Positions 37,794-49,300 of a stretch of 64,000 bases of DNA are shown in pieces (the stretch's first letter is position 1; every line of letters starts with the position of its first letter). Location of the stretch: NCBI GenBank assembly GCA_025345505.1, contig JANVCC010000174.1, forward strand, positions 5,201,914-5,265,913. Reading direction: 5' to 3'. The position numbers and the translations under genes were made by a program. The stretch is from Todiramphus chloris collaris. Its lineage: Eukaryota > Chordata > Aves > Coraciiformes > Alcedinidae. The notes under the pieces were generated by a model. It was given only the letters and a program-made list of their open reading frames with translations. It was not told the origin of the DNA and made no database searches.

Positions 37794-39900
37794 GGCAACT
37801 CCTACACGCTGCTATTTATTCTGAAGGACACTTGCTCTTATCTGTTGTTGCAAAGCCCTCAAAAGATTGCGTGCCATGCAAAATTCCTCCAAGGTAACCG
37901 GACTTGCTGCTCCCACCCAAAATCTGCTTCTTGGGGCAGTGCCAGCCAGCAGGGTGGCCGGGAGGATGCTTGTTGGGTGACAGCCCCTTGGCTGGCATCA
38001 CTCGAAAGGATGCGGGCGGGACGGTGACCCACACCGCCCTTGGGGCAGGACTGGGTGCTGCTGGGAGCTCTCTCTGCCGTGTGCTGCCCCATACGAGCCA
38101 TGGATGCCCTCACCGTGCCTCTCCCCATCATCAGCATCTCTGTCCTGGGGAGCGATGCCAGGAGCGAGGGACACCCCTGTGTTTGGGTGCCACCCAGCTC
38201 TGCCTGCCTGTGTTTGGGCACAGATTTCTGTCACGACCCACACGAGGCTGGGAGCTGTATGTTGCATTTTCCCACGTCGTCTTGACGCTGCAGGGAGCAG
38301 TGATGCTCAGGCTGGTCCTGCGCGTGAACAAACCCGGCGAGCTCGCGCTGCCATCCACTGCAGCTTGAGACTGTCACAAGCAAGCAGGCGGAAATGGGAA
38401 GAGGGGAGAAATCTGTTTTTCCTGGGAGCTGCCAATCCCAAGTACTGGCATTTTGTCATTCAGAAGCTTCCAGCAGCAGCTGGAGTTTAGTGAGCACCAA
38501 GTTTGGGCTGGACCCGTATTCCCTTGCCTCGTTCAGTGGCTGTTAACGTGCACCCTGTGTGCTGCTTGTTCCCGGGGGGCAGGGGGGAGGTTTGGGTGTG
38601 AGAGGTGGTACCTGGGGCGAGCGTGGCACTGTGGAGGTCCCCAGCGCCTCACCTTCCTCACAAGGAGACATTTCAGGTGGCATTAGGGAGCCAAGCAGAG
38701 CCTGAAATTGAGCCTGACACATCACTGGAGTGAATATGAGCATCGTGGAGGTGAATCTTGTTTAATGCTCTAGCTGGAAGCTCCTGGCTCCTTGGCGTTT
38801 GTTGCCTGTGGCGCTGCTGGTGCACGGCACGCGGAGGATGCTCTTCATGCTGCTCCCTGTGGCACTGCCACAGCTCTGCTGGCCTCTAAAAAAAAACCCA
38901 CCAACATGTTTTTGGGTGGTTTGGTTTTTTCTGAAGCCTTGAAATCCTTCCTCCCCCAGCCTGAACTATTTTGGTTTCTGTTGTCTGTTTCTGGTTCTTC
39001 CCTTTCTCCTTCTGCGCTCTTTCCCTGCATCGCCTTATTCCTCCCCAAAATAAATGCTGTTACGCTTTGAAAAAATACCCAATTAGAAAAGAAAAGAGAT
39101 CCGCTGAGCAGAAAAAGACACTGCCTGAGAGTATCCAGGTCAGCTCCTTTAGCTTCGTTTGCTCACGCGTGGAGGGAGTGTACAAATGTTTCTGTCAACC
39201 AGATGCACATTTTGTCGTGCTACCAAGGACTTTACGGGGCGCAGCGCTGCGGAGGATTAGTCTATTTAGCCATATAAAGCTCTCATTAACTCCTGCTGAG
39301 TTCGACAAAAGTCTTTCTTGTGTAAAAGCTGAATAAAATGGAGTAAAGATTTTTGGGTTTTGGCCTAATGATTTTTTTTTCTCTGTGAAAAAAAAAAATA
39401 AAAAATGAAGGAGTAAAAATTGTGTATCAGGCATTTTCCTACCATGAAACACTGCGCTTTGCGTGGAGGAGCATCTTGGGAGGAGGCATGAGTGGGGCAG
39501 AACCTCGCAAGGTGTGATAGCACTGAGGAAGAGAGAGGGTTTTGATGTGACGTAAGGTGATACGATGGCTTCCTCAGGGCGTTTCATGGCAAGACCCAGC
39601 CTGGAGTCATTCGCAGATCAACTGAAACACAGCAAAGCTGTGGCTTTGGATGGGGGTCCTTGATGGGCAGTGTTTGTGGCGGTGGGTTTAACGGTGGAAG
39701 GAGGGTGGGGAGGGGGTTCAGGGTGCTCTGAGATGCCGTACCAGGGGCGGCTGGCAGGGGTGCGATGATGATGGCACCACTTTCCTGTGTCACCAGGGGC
39801 TGTTCCAGGTGTCCAGGCTGGGGGAGCCGGGGCGCATTGTGCCAGGAGGGATCCCTGGTTGCTCCCTTGCCTTTCTAACACGGTTGCTGTCTGTCCACAG

Positions 39901-40568
39901 GTCAGGTTGCCCGCTCGGAAGCCATGCTTGGATTTTAATAGCCATGTTCCACCTAGCCATGGACCTTGCCAGCTGCCAGCCCCCAGCCAGCGGCACCAGT
40001 GGGAGGCTCTCGCCACGGCCGGCACTCCGGCACAGACTGTCCCGCGGCTCGCTGTGGGGCACAGGGAGCGGGGAGGACCTGCAGCACCCCGGCCCCCCCT
40101 GGACCTGCACCCCTGTGCCCCCCACGCAGAGACCCCGCTCCCGACGGCCACCCCCCGCCGCCCCGCTGCCCGCCGGCCGCCCCCTGCGCCGGCCGCGCTC
40201 CCGGAGGGGTCGGCGGCACCTGCGCGGCCGCAGCTTCGCCCCGCGGGACGGGCGGCCCACGGCACTGCCCGAGGTCATTGTCTGGGGCCCCACGGGCGAG
40301 GAGGACTCCTTGGAGAGCAGCACGCTGCCCGGCGCCTTCGCCACTGCCGCCGCCACCACCGTTGCCACGACCACCGCCGCGACCACCACCACCACCGCTG
40401 CTGCCACCGCCACGCCGCCCCGCGCACCCCCCAGCACCCCGGCCCCCGCGCCTGGGGGGGATGTGCCCCGCAGCAGCCCCGGCCGAACCAGCACCGCCGA
40501 GCCGGCCGCCGGGCACAGCAGCAGTGGGAAGGATGCTCGCCCGCCCCGCGGGCTGGGAGACAGCACAG
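39901..40568 (+). CDS. AJAP1: AJAP1 exon 2: hydrophobic N-terminal segment and most of the ectodomain
   Basis: AJAP1 is a type I membrane protein of epithelial and neural cells, linked to E-cadherin/catenin complexes and basolateral sorting. This exon starts after CCACAG. Its first base completes a split codon, probably the Trp of the IRW motif in the human first exon, and 222 complete codons follow. Counting from the first of these, residues 6-22 (GSHAWILIAMFHLAMDL) are the hydrophobic segment nearly identical to human. RRGRRHLRG at 101-109 matches the human basic RRGKRHLQ site and satisfies the furin pattern R-x-R/K-R. VIVWGPTGEE at 125-134 is the conserved block. Residues 151-171 are Thr/Ala-rich and mucin-like, encoded by ACC/GCC repeats. 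The rest is Arg/Pro/Ala-rich and diverged, about 40 residues shorter than human. The donor CACAG|GTAGG leaves phase 1. The initiator Met lies in an unseen exon 1. Confidence 0.93.
40354..40420 (+). repeat. AJAP1: Coding ACC/GCC-rich low-complexity tract
   Basis: Within exon 2, imperfect ACC and GCC triplets encode a Thr/Ala tract. The human protein has a Thr-rich run at the same place, so the tract is ancestral, but its length and Ala content can change by replication slippage. Threonine-rich stretches of this kind are often O-glycosylated. Confidence 0.8.
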
Positions 40569-40869
40569 GTAGGATCTGCCAGGGCAGCGGCAGCGGGTAA
40601 AGCAGGAGGGCTGGGGGGTCCTGGGGCAGGGGGTCACGGTGGCATTGCTACCTGGGACAGCATGTGTGATGCTAAGAGCGGTCGGGGGGTGAGCGCCGGC
40701 TCTGATTCATCTCATTGATCAGAGGCGTTTTCTGGCCGCTCGCTGTGTTTTTCCCATTAGCCGAATCCATCCCCGGCCCATCTCCCGTCATCGGGCTCAG
40801 CGCGGTGCTCGGGCACGGCGATGCCTTCCGCCAGCGCTGTCTGCTGTGCAGACATGGATGGGGAAGCTG

Positions 40870-41110
40870 CTTCCCATTTATTTCAAATTATATTTGTTAT
40901 TGCTGGTATTAAACTGTGGGGTATCGTTGTATAGTTTACAGAATTTATTCACTGTGCATTGACTGCTTTTAGCCCACAGTGATTTTCTAGTTGAATCGAA
41001 AGAGAATTTTATGGCCTAATCTTAATCCCAATTAATTTATCCAGCCTGCCCTGCTTGGCAGGAGGAGACAAGCCAACCATAATGTTGTTCCTGACTTGGA
41101 GGAGTTATTT
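40870..41110. other. AT-rich intronic patch, possible conserved element
   Basis: AT-rich, non-repetitive sequence just after exon 2 includes ATTTCAAATTATATTTG and AATTTATTCACTG, with stop codons in all frames. It may be a conserved intronic element; only alignment can tell. Confidence 0.25.
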
Positions 41111-42190
41111 ATAGGAGCGAAACAACTCCCAACCTACACACCTTTTAGCAGCCCTCTGGAATCGGCTGGGTGAATTATCAAGGAAGTATTGATAGCGAAC
41201 TGCCTGCCCGAGCTGTGCGCTGCTGGACAAGATCTGCAGCTTTGTGTCCCCAGACCGGCCTTGGTGGCATCGTCCGGGCCAAGTGGCGTGAGGTTTTCTG
41301 GGCTCGTTGCTGTCAGGCGGCAGCCCCTGCGCCTGCTCTGTTGGCAGCACGTGGGATGATGGCTCCTGGCACGTGCTGCTGCTCTGGGACTTACTGAACT
41401 TGGCTACCTCATTTAGGCGAGGACAAGCCAGTGGTGCTGCCGTGGTCCTGCTGGTGCCAGCGCCGGTGCCCCCCTGGGCCGGCAGCTCGGCAGAGAGCCA
41501 CAGCCCCAAGCCTTGGTGTCCCCGGCAGCCTCCCTGGGGACCAGCTGCTTTAATCTGCCAGCTCTTAGCTCTCATTAGGGGCTTTTTCCAGGATCAGTTT
41601 TTGCTAATTAACTTCTTTTTGCCAAGTGGTGAATATGATAAACTCCTTCCTGGGGCTGAAGGACCTTTTTGATTTCAGCCCGTCGACCCTAAATTGAAAA
41701 GCGCCTGAGCTCGGATCCTCTTTTCCTTCCAGTGCTGGGGCTGAGCTCCCAGGAGGGACCTGGTGAGCTCCCAGTGGGAGCACCCAGTCCCTGCCACGTT
41801 TTGGGGGCGAGTGGCCAGCACCGTCTCGAAGCAGCGGCCGGGCCGTTGCCGGATTTGCTGGCGATGTGCCCGTGCGAGGCCGTGCGTTTTTCAAGCCCTG
41901 CTCCTCTCTGTTATATAAGCGTTAGCGGCTGGAAGTGTTTGTTCTCCGCTGGGAAAAACATATGGCTACAAATTAGGATGTGGTAGCTCATCTGTAGTTT
42001 TTATTTGCCTCAGCGAGCACCGCAGATCCCCACCCTGCTGTCCCGTAAGGTGCCACGCGTCACGATGGCAGCCCGGGGTGGGTGGCTGGGTGGAGAGGGT
42101 GCTGCTCCTGCAGCTTGTGCTCCTGGCAGCAGCCCTGAGATTTGGGGTAGTCCCACTTGCAGCACCCGAGGGAGCTGGAGACACCCGCAG

Positions 42191-42230
42191 AGCTGGCACA
42201 GCTACCCCAGAGCTGGCACAGCTACCCCAG
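42191..42230. repeat. Perfect tandem duplication, 20-bp unit x 2
   Basis: AGCTGGCACAGCTACCCCAG occurs twice in a row (42191-42210 and 42211-42230), followed by a partial third start AGCTCCCCAG. Confidence 0.93.
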
Positions 42231-42650
42231 AGCTCCCCAGCTCCCCAGCAGCGCCCTTGCTCCCACCGGGTTGGGTGCTGCCGTCGTGCTACGAAGGTGC
42301 CACGTTCTCTGCTGCGTCCCTCGCTTCCCTCTGTGCTTTGCAGGAGGAGGACTCGCTCTGGGTGCCTGGGGATGCTGGGGACAGCAGGGTGAGGGCACCG
42401 TGGCGAAGGCAGCGGCGCTGGCTGAGAGCAGCAATGGAAGCAGTCCTGCTCTGTGAGGTCTTCCTCGCGCTCTGCTCCTCCGCGCTGAAAAAGCGTGAGG
42501 AAAAAAAAAGCCAGGAACAATGTCTCTGTGACTCACCAGCAGCAAAAACAAGCTTAAAACCAGTCCCCTGGCACAGCAACTACTCTGCCCGTAGGTAGGA
42601 GTGAAGGCAGAGGAGTGATTCCTTGTGCTGTCTGGAAAGAAGGGCGGTGC

Positions 42651-42820
42651 TGGTGGGTGCCGCCGTGGCGTGGTGGGTGCCTGTGTGGTGGGTGCCTCCG
42701 TGGCATGGTGGGTGCCTGTGTGGTGGGTGCCGCCGTGGCGTGGTGGGTGCCGCCGTGGCGTGGTGGGTGCCTCCATGGTGTGATGGGTGCCTCCGTGGCG
42801 TGGTGGGTGCCACCGTGCCG
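42651..42820. repeat. Minisatellite, nine units of 20 or 15 bp
   Basis: The unit begins TGGTGGGTGC and continues CGCCGTGGCG or CTCCGTGGCG. Seven units are 20 bases long. Two, at 42671-42685 and 42706-42720, are 15 bases, lacking five of the last ten. The order is 20-15-20-15-20-20-20-20-20, which suggests a 35-base (20+15) higher-order duplication at the left end. It lies in AJAP1 intron 2 and is open in several frames only because the unit lacks stops. High variability between individuals is likely. Confidence 0.95.
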
Positions 42821-43179
42821 GGGGTGTTCGGGGTAAGCGGCGGCTCAGGTGCGGTTGTCCCGGTGCCACCTCTGCCGCCCGGCGCCTGGCAGAGTGCTGA
42901 TGGCAGTCAGATGGGGACGCAATATGTTCACCCAGGCGTAGTTTATGCTTATGCTTTTCAAAAATGCGCTTCCTTTTTTGGGGGCTGTCATAATTGCTTT
43001 ACAGTGGAGCACGGGAAGAGAGAAATAATTAAAATTCCAGCGTGCTGCAGGAGGCCAGGGCTGTGCGGAGCTTTCGCCAGGGCAGCCACTCTCCATGCGT
43101 GCCGGGCTCCTCCGCCACACCAGATCCTCCCCCTGCACTGCGGGCCCAGCCAAAAATAAAAGGAAGAAAAGAGAAAAAT

Positions 43180-43320
43180 GAATCAGAGGCTGTCAGAGTG
43201 AAGGCATGAATCTCACTCGCTGTGTTGTCTGAGGCTCTCCTGTCAGTATTGTTGGAATAAAGCCGTCTTTAATTAAACCTCTAAGTGCTTTATAAGGCAG
43301 AAGACTTTATGTGCCGTCTG
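43180..43320. other. AT-rich intronic patch, possible conserved element
   Basis: A short AT-enriched block includes GGAATAAAGCCG and TCTTTAATTAAACC, followed by ordinary GC-rich intron. No repeat or coding signature is present. Confidence 0.2.
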
Positions 43321-46300
43321 CTGCTCTTAATGGTGGTTTGATCGCTGGTACGTGGCGAGTTTGGCGTCGTGCTCCGCGAGCAGCGTGCTCGTGAAGGAGC
43401 TGGTGCTGAGGGGATACCCCCCTCCCTGGGGCTGGGTTTGCTGGCCAAGGATGCTCCAGGGTGGAGGTGCTGGGTGCTGCCCTGGGCACTTGCCGTGCTG
43501 GCAGCCGGAGCTGAGCTCCTGATTTGCCCCTGCCTGCCCTCCATCCACTCCCCGCCCCTGGCCCGGAGAGTATCAGGAATAAATAATAATCGTGATAAAG
43601 AGACGTTTTCTTCCCTGCTGGGAGATGACCCTGCCTTGAAAACGAGGGTGCAAGAGAAGGGGCACTGGATGCAAGGAGATAGTGGATGCACAAGGCTTCA
43701 AAGGAATTAATTAAAGATAAATGTGTTTAAAAGAAGACCCTGGGCGGTCGGGATGGAGCTGCCGCTTTGATCTGCCGTGCAAAGGCGTGGGGAGGCATCG
43801 CAGCGGGGGCTGGACAGCATTGCCCGGGGCAGCACCTGGGGGTCCCCTGTCCTAGGAGGTTCCTGAAGGACCCTTCAGAAGGCCCCGTCTCAGCTGCAGC
43901 TTTCCCGAGGGCTGGAGCGTGATGGCTGCAGCGAGAACCGAGGACGCCCGTTCACTGGGCTCGCTCCGGCGAGGGAGAAGGGACTCGATTCCTCCCCAGG
44001 ATTAGCAGATGTGGTGTGTGTGCCGTCACCCGCCTGTGCCTAAACGAGCCAGAAGCTCTCCTTTGCTGCTCTCTCAAGTATTTATTGCTCGGTGATATTT
44101 GCTGTAACACCTGAGAAGATAAGTCCCAGTGTCTTTAGCATAAGCCTCTAGGATCTTCGTTCTTGGCAGGAATATTCCACAGCAGCAGCAGGAGGATATT
44201 CTCCTCCTTTCATCAGTCCAACCCAAAATACCAGGAGGTTTCCAGGAGCCTTGGTGGATTTTTTCTTTTTTCTTTTGCTGAAGAGCTGCATTTTCCCTTC
44301 AGGATGAGTAACGCTCCCTGGGCCGGCTTTTGGAGCCAATCACCCTGATTAACCAGGTGGAAAACCGAGGGGCTCTGCCTGCCCCAGCTCTGCTTTGAAG
44401 GCGAGAGGGGTGGCGAGAGGAGCAGCCCCAGGGTGGTTTCCCGGCACGGTGGGTCAGGCAGCAGAGCAACCAGCTTTGCACTGCGGCGAGGCTTTCTGAG
44501 GCGACTCCTGCCCTATCTCCTCCTTTGTATCTAATGCTCATGTTTTTGTAAATGATTTTTTCTTGCAGGCTATTAAATGGCAGCAGGGTTCGTGTTACGG
44601 CGAAGTCTGGCTGATCCCCCCTGGGAGAGGCCGTTCGCCGCTGTGATTGCTGCAGAGCGGCCACACAACGCTCTCCTGATTGAATTTTTCTGTCCGAAAG
44701 CGGTTTGATCATCTGGATGATGCTACTGGGGATCAGATGTGTTTTCTGATGCCTGGGGAAGCTGTAAAGCCTCTCGAGCCCCAGTGGTTTTCCCCAGTCT
44801 CTCCACGATGCCTAAGAGAGATGGAGGCAACCTGGTGCCCAGAGCGTGCAAGAGCAGAAGCAGGAAAGTTGAGGCAGGGATGAGGAAAGGATCTCAAGCC
44901 ACACAAGAAGACCTCTCTTTGGAGAGAGCAGCCACTGGCACTGATGTCTTCATGTCCAAGGGCAGCTGTGGCCAGTGCCGAGAGCAAGCAGCTGGCCAGC
45001 TACTGGACTCGCATGTCCCATTGCATTGGAGCAGAGTGGATCCTCTGCCAGTTTCTTTGCGATGCCGGTTACTGGGAGCCCACTGGAGATGGTTTCTCCC
45101 CAGCTGGATGTGATGCTTTGACTGAGGAGCAGCAGGGAGAGGTCTAAGGTTCTAACCTTGGGTATGGAAACCCTGCTGCAACCCAGTGCTTGCCTCTGGG
45201 GCTCACCCCGGTGACAGCAGACGGGCCCTCCTGCTCCCCATCGCGTGCTGGCAGACCCGGCCCCGGCTTACTGAGGAGATTTACCCTCCTTTTGACTCAA
45301 ACTGGGAGTTGCAGGAAGGCTGAGAGAGAGCAGGGAGAGCGGACTGTGGAATCAGTAGTGGCACATGTGCAGGCAGGGGCTTTGGCACTTCCCTGCATCC
45401 TCCCGGCCAGGGGTCAGCACGTACTCGGAGCACCCGTTGTTCCCCCGCTGCTGACGGTAACTCAGGATTGTGCTCTCCAAAATGAAACAGAGCTGCTTTT
45501 CCCTTTTTCAATTTTATGCAGCTTAGAGGCCTTGACGAGGGTCTTCAAAGAGTTGCGGCTCATAGCTGTTTTTATTGGGAAAAAATGAAAAATATGGTCT
45601 CCCTAACCAGAGCTGTTGAAGTAGAGGCCTTGGGGGATAGAGGTTCTCTTTGTTTTTAATTAAGAGCCTATATCTCCTGTTCGCTGCCGTTGCGTGCATC
45701 TGCAGTAGCAAGACATTACTCTCGAATGGATTTTCTCATGGAATTAATTCTGTTGATGCAGAGCTGTCCAGGAGCCACTTCAAAAGGTGGCCAGGAAGGC
45801 CAAAACTCAGCACTTCTGTCCTGGTGGCAAATATGTGGTCTTTAAAATAACATACCAAGGAAAAAAAAAAGCCCCTCGCTTTGAGAAGACTAGGTTTTTC
45901 CCTGGACTTGCAGAATTTGGACCTGCATTTTTCTGGTTGGCGCACGGCTGCGGAGGATGCTGAGGCTGGGTCCCACTGCTGGAGAAGAGCAGGAGTCCCC
46001 AGCGAGAGCAGAGTGTTATCGGACAGCACGAGAGTGGAAAAACCCAGCAATATTTCAGCGTTTCCGGGGGTTCAAAGAGCGCCTTTGAAGAGCTTTCCCT
46101 CCTGGCAGGCAACACATTAAATTCTGCTGCACTAGCAGAAGCGCAGGGGTTTGGACACACTTTCAATTCCATTAAATACTTCTCCTGTAATTACCCTCGA
46201 GTTAAATGGTCACTGCGTCAAATTGCCTGGTAAAAGCCTTATCAGAGCAAACCCCTCGCGGTGCCCTCGCTGAGACGAGGCGGTTGCGGCTGCTGTGGTT

Positions 46301-49300
46301 GGTGCCGGACGGGGCGGCAGCTCCCGGCGTCCCTCCCGATCCCGCGCCAGCCCCTGCCCTTCCTGCCACTTGTTTCTTCACCAGTTATTAGTATGTAATT
46401 AAGAGACCGCTGGGCTCTGCATCTCACTGGGGTCAGAGCTTCTTGAAACGTTTGCCACGGAGATGAACAAACGAAACCGAGGCACCGTAATTCCTGTTTC
46501 CAGGTTCTTCCTCCCAGTGCTGCGGGGGCACAGGCTTTCGCTGTGAGTTACATGCTGGGCAGAAGCCTTCCTGAGCTGGAGGAGGGGGAGGGTAATTTTG
46601 CTTTATGAGCTATTGATTTTATCCTCCAGGTCCCTTTCCTCCAGACAGATTGGGCTCCTAGGGCTGTGTTTAAAATAATGCTTTGCTCTTCACAGCCATC
46701 TCTCTTTCATCTCACCTTGCCCCACGGCTGGTGTGTGTCCCTTATGGGATGTTCCTCTCACCCAGGATGCCCCATCCATTAACTTCTTCTCTTGCGGATT
46801 GGATATTTCTGTTCGATTTTGCTCTCTGCAGTTCTATATATTTCTTTGAAGGCCTGGAGGAAAGGATCTGATATATTTGCGAAGTAAGAATAAAGACCTA
46901 TTAATCTTGATTGCAGTGGACGTTGCTATAGGGCTTCCCAGGAAGTCATCCCCATTACCTGTCAGGTTCCTTTCGCTCTTTCCTTCACTCCCGTGGTTAA
47001 CGCTGTTGGGAAAAACATTTCCCATCCCCTTGTGATCCCCCCGGTCTCTGTCGCTGAATTAATATGCGATGGATGCAAAGGAACTTTCTTCTGTGCCGGT
47101 ACATATGGCAACTTATGTATGTGGTGGAGTCTAAAATTATCCATCCCTTCTTAAAATCCATGTGTCCTGCTCCGAAGAGCTGCCATCCTTCCCAGGGCTC
47201 AGGCACCTGCAATCTGTTCTGCCCGCGCGTTCCCCGTTATGTAAGTGCAAGGATTAATTGCATCGTTAGGTTCTCCCGCGTCCCTGCCGCCTCTGCCTCG
47301 GCTCCCATCTTTGCAGAAGATCTCATTTCAGATGCTGCTTCTGTTTTCAAAGGAATTGGGCACTGGGCTGGTTTTATTTTATTTTTAGTCTTTCCTTTTA
47401 TCTTTTTCGGCAGTGGCCCACTGGGAGCTGCTCCAAGATTGCCGCCAAGGATGCGGCCGGGCTGCTGCCGGGGTGGGTGTTGCTCCTGACCCGGCACGCG
47501 TGGGCTGGGCGCTGCCGGCTGCGCTCCTCAGATCCGTCGGGACACGGCTGCCGGTGCCACCGTCCTCTAGGGACCCGCAGCCCATGCGGCACGGGGCTCG
47601 GCAGCTCCCAGGCGCTCCTGCCCACCCAGCGCAGTGTCCCCAGGGGTGCTGGCTGTCGGTCCCGAGCCCCCGCAGCCTGCGGAGCCGTGAGTGGGTTCTG
47701 CCGTGCCCCAGCAGTTCCCCTCCTTGAGGGCATGAAGCCCTAGCGGCTGCTCACCAGTGTTGTACCCTGCTGGAGCTGGTGCAGAGGATTTGGGTGCTGG
47801 TCCTCCCCATCCTCCACCCCCCACCATCCCCAGCCCTCATATCTGCTGCCCCTGACCCGCTTTGTTCTGGCAGCTGCTCGTGCCAGCCGTTCTCTGGAGG
47901 AGCCTTGTCACAGCGAGTGAACCAATTGAAGTGTAATTGGGAGTAAATGGAGGAAACGGGTCATTTGCAAAGTAGGTGCTTGAGTCAAGGGAGAAAAATA
48001 ACCCTGATGCATCCCATCTTGCTGCGACCATCCGTCCATCCGTCTGTCTGTCCGATGTCAGCCATGGGGGCCCAACGTAGGTGGGGTTTGCAGCATTCCG
48101 CACCTGCCCACGTGTTGGTGGGCTCTTGCCTTCCCCTGGCTCGCCAAAGGGACTGTGCCAGGATGCAGAGAGACAGCGTTTTGGAAGCATCGGCCCTTCA
48201 GGAAGTCATTTCTCCTTGGTCCTGCCTTCTAGACACCCCCTTTGCCAGTGATGTCGGTGCTGTGGCTCACATCTGGCACCACCTCCTGCTCCAGGCCATG
48301 TCTGGTCCTTAAAACCAGTTGGGATCCCTGCTCTTTTCTCCAGCTCTTCTCCCAGATCTCCCCCACAGCGTATCTGATGGCAAAGGGGAGTAAGCACTGG
48401 AGGATGCCGGCTGCGTGCTTCTTTCCAGGAACCCTGCTGCTTCTGTTTTGGAGGCGAGGAACTTCTGCTGCGCCAGATGCCAGAGCTTTGTGGTTGCCAG
48501 GGAGGGTGCCAGGGCATTACTGCCCTCCCCATTGTACCCATCCTTCCCGAGCTGCTACCTTCCTGGCAGCCTGGTGCTGGGAGCAAAGCCTTCCCAGTAA
48601 GCTATTGCTACCCCGGTGCTTGGCACTGGGCGCATTTTGGTGAATCAGACTCGCCGAAGGTGACCTTGGGTTTATTACATCAAACTGTCAAGACTCACAT
48701 TTCTGTGCCTTTGATTTACACCCAGGATGCATCCTGGCAGCAAAGTCTGCAGCACTTCCTAAAGAGGAGTCACTGCTGCCTCGCTTTGTGGCTCAAAATC
48801 TTGGATTTTGTGGGTCTCTGTGTCCCGAGCAGGGATCTGTGCCTCCTTCCCGGGACAGCCAGCAGCAAAGTCTGGGTCCCGCAGCCTGGGCAGCACCAAC
48901 AAGGGTGTGTGGATGGTGGATCTGGAGCGAGGATGCTGAGGTGGTGCAGTGTGGTGCTGAGGCACGCGTGGGCAGGGCTCAGGAGAACCAAGGCAGCCCC
49001 TCAAGCTGTGCCCTTGGGCTCGCGAGAGCTGCCGCTGGGTGCTGGCGGTGGCCCTGGGAAGGTGAGCGCATCTCTCGGTGCACCCGTGCTGAGCAGTTTC
49101 TATCTTCCCACGCGTGTCGCCGTGGGTCTCAACAGCCTCACGTGGCTTTTCTTCCTCTTTTCCCCAGGCCAGATGCATTTTCTGTCGAGTTTCTGGGGGA
49201 CAAGTGGTTCTTTAGAGGTGCGTGGGCTGGGGAGGCATCGAACGCCTGGGAGGTGGCAGCTTTGTCCTGGGAGCCCGGCTAGACTCGGGCAGCTCTTCTC

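Larger units (their letters stand above)
33861..39900. other. Probable AJAP1 intron 1, last part, with exon 2 acceptor
   Basis: Noncoding apart from regulatory candidates (35080-35290 AT-rich patch, X-box 37780-37793) and poly-T and poly-A runs near 37323 and 39389. The stretch ends in a pyrimidine-rich tract and CTGTCCACAG at 39891-39900, a good 3' splice site. An open + frame runs from an ATG at 39809 straight through the acceptor into exon 2, so an intron-retaining transcript would stay in frame. Confidence 0.6.

Noticed and set aside
37194-38027. A 277-codon + strand open frame in presumed intron 1
   Set aside because: Contains a poly-Phe run from a poly-T tract and no recognisable domain; read as chance openness in GC-rich DNA.
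39790-40566. A 258-codon - strand frame opposite AJAP1 exon 2
   Set aside because: Mirror of a GC-rich coding exon. The Val/Ala-rich stretches are the complement of ACC/GCC triplets. The + frame is the one with AJAP1 landmarks and splice phases.
42580-42869. His/Thr-repeat peptide on the - strand
   Set aside because: It is the translation of the minisatellite at 42651-42820, not a gene.
47385-47472. Strong-looking splice acceptor with a possible 59-base exon in intron 2
   Set aside because: The pyrimidine tract and CAG at 47413 are good, but the only nearby donor gives 59 bases, not a multiple of three, between two phase-1 exons, and no conserved peptide results.
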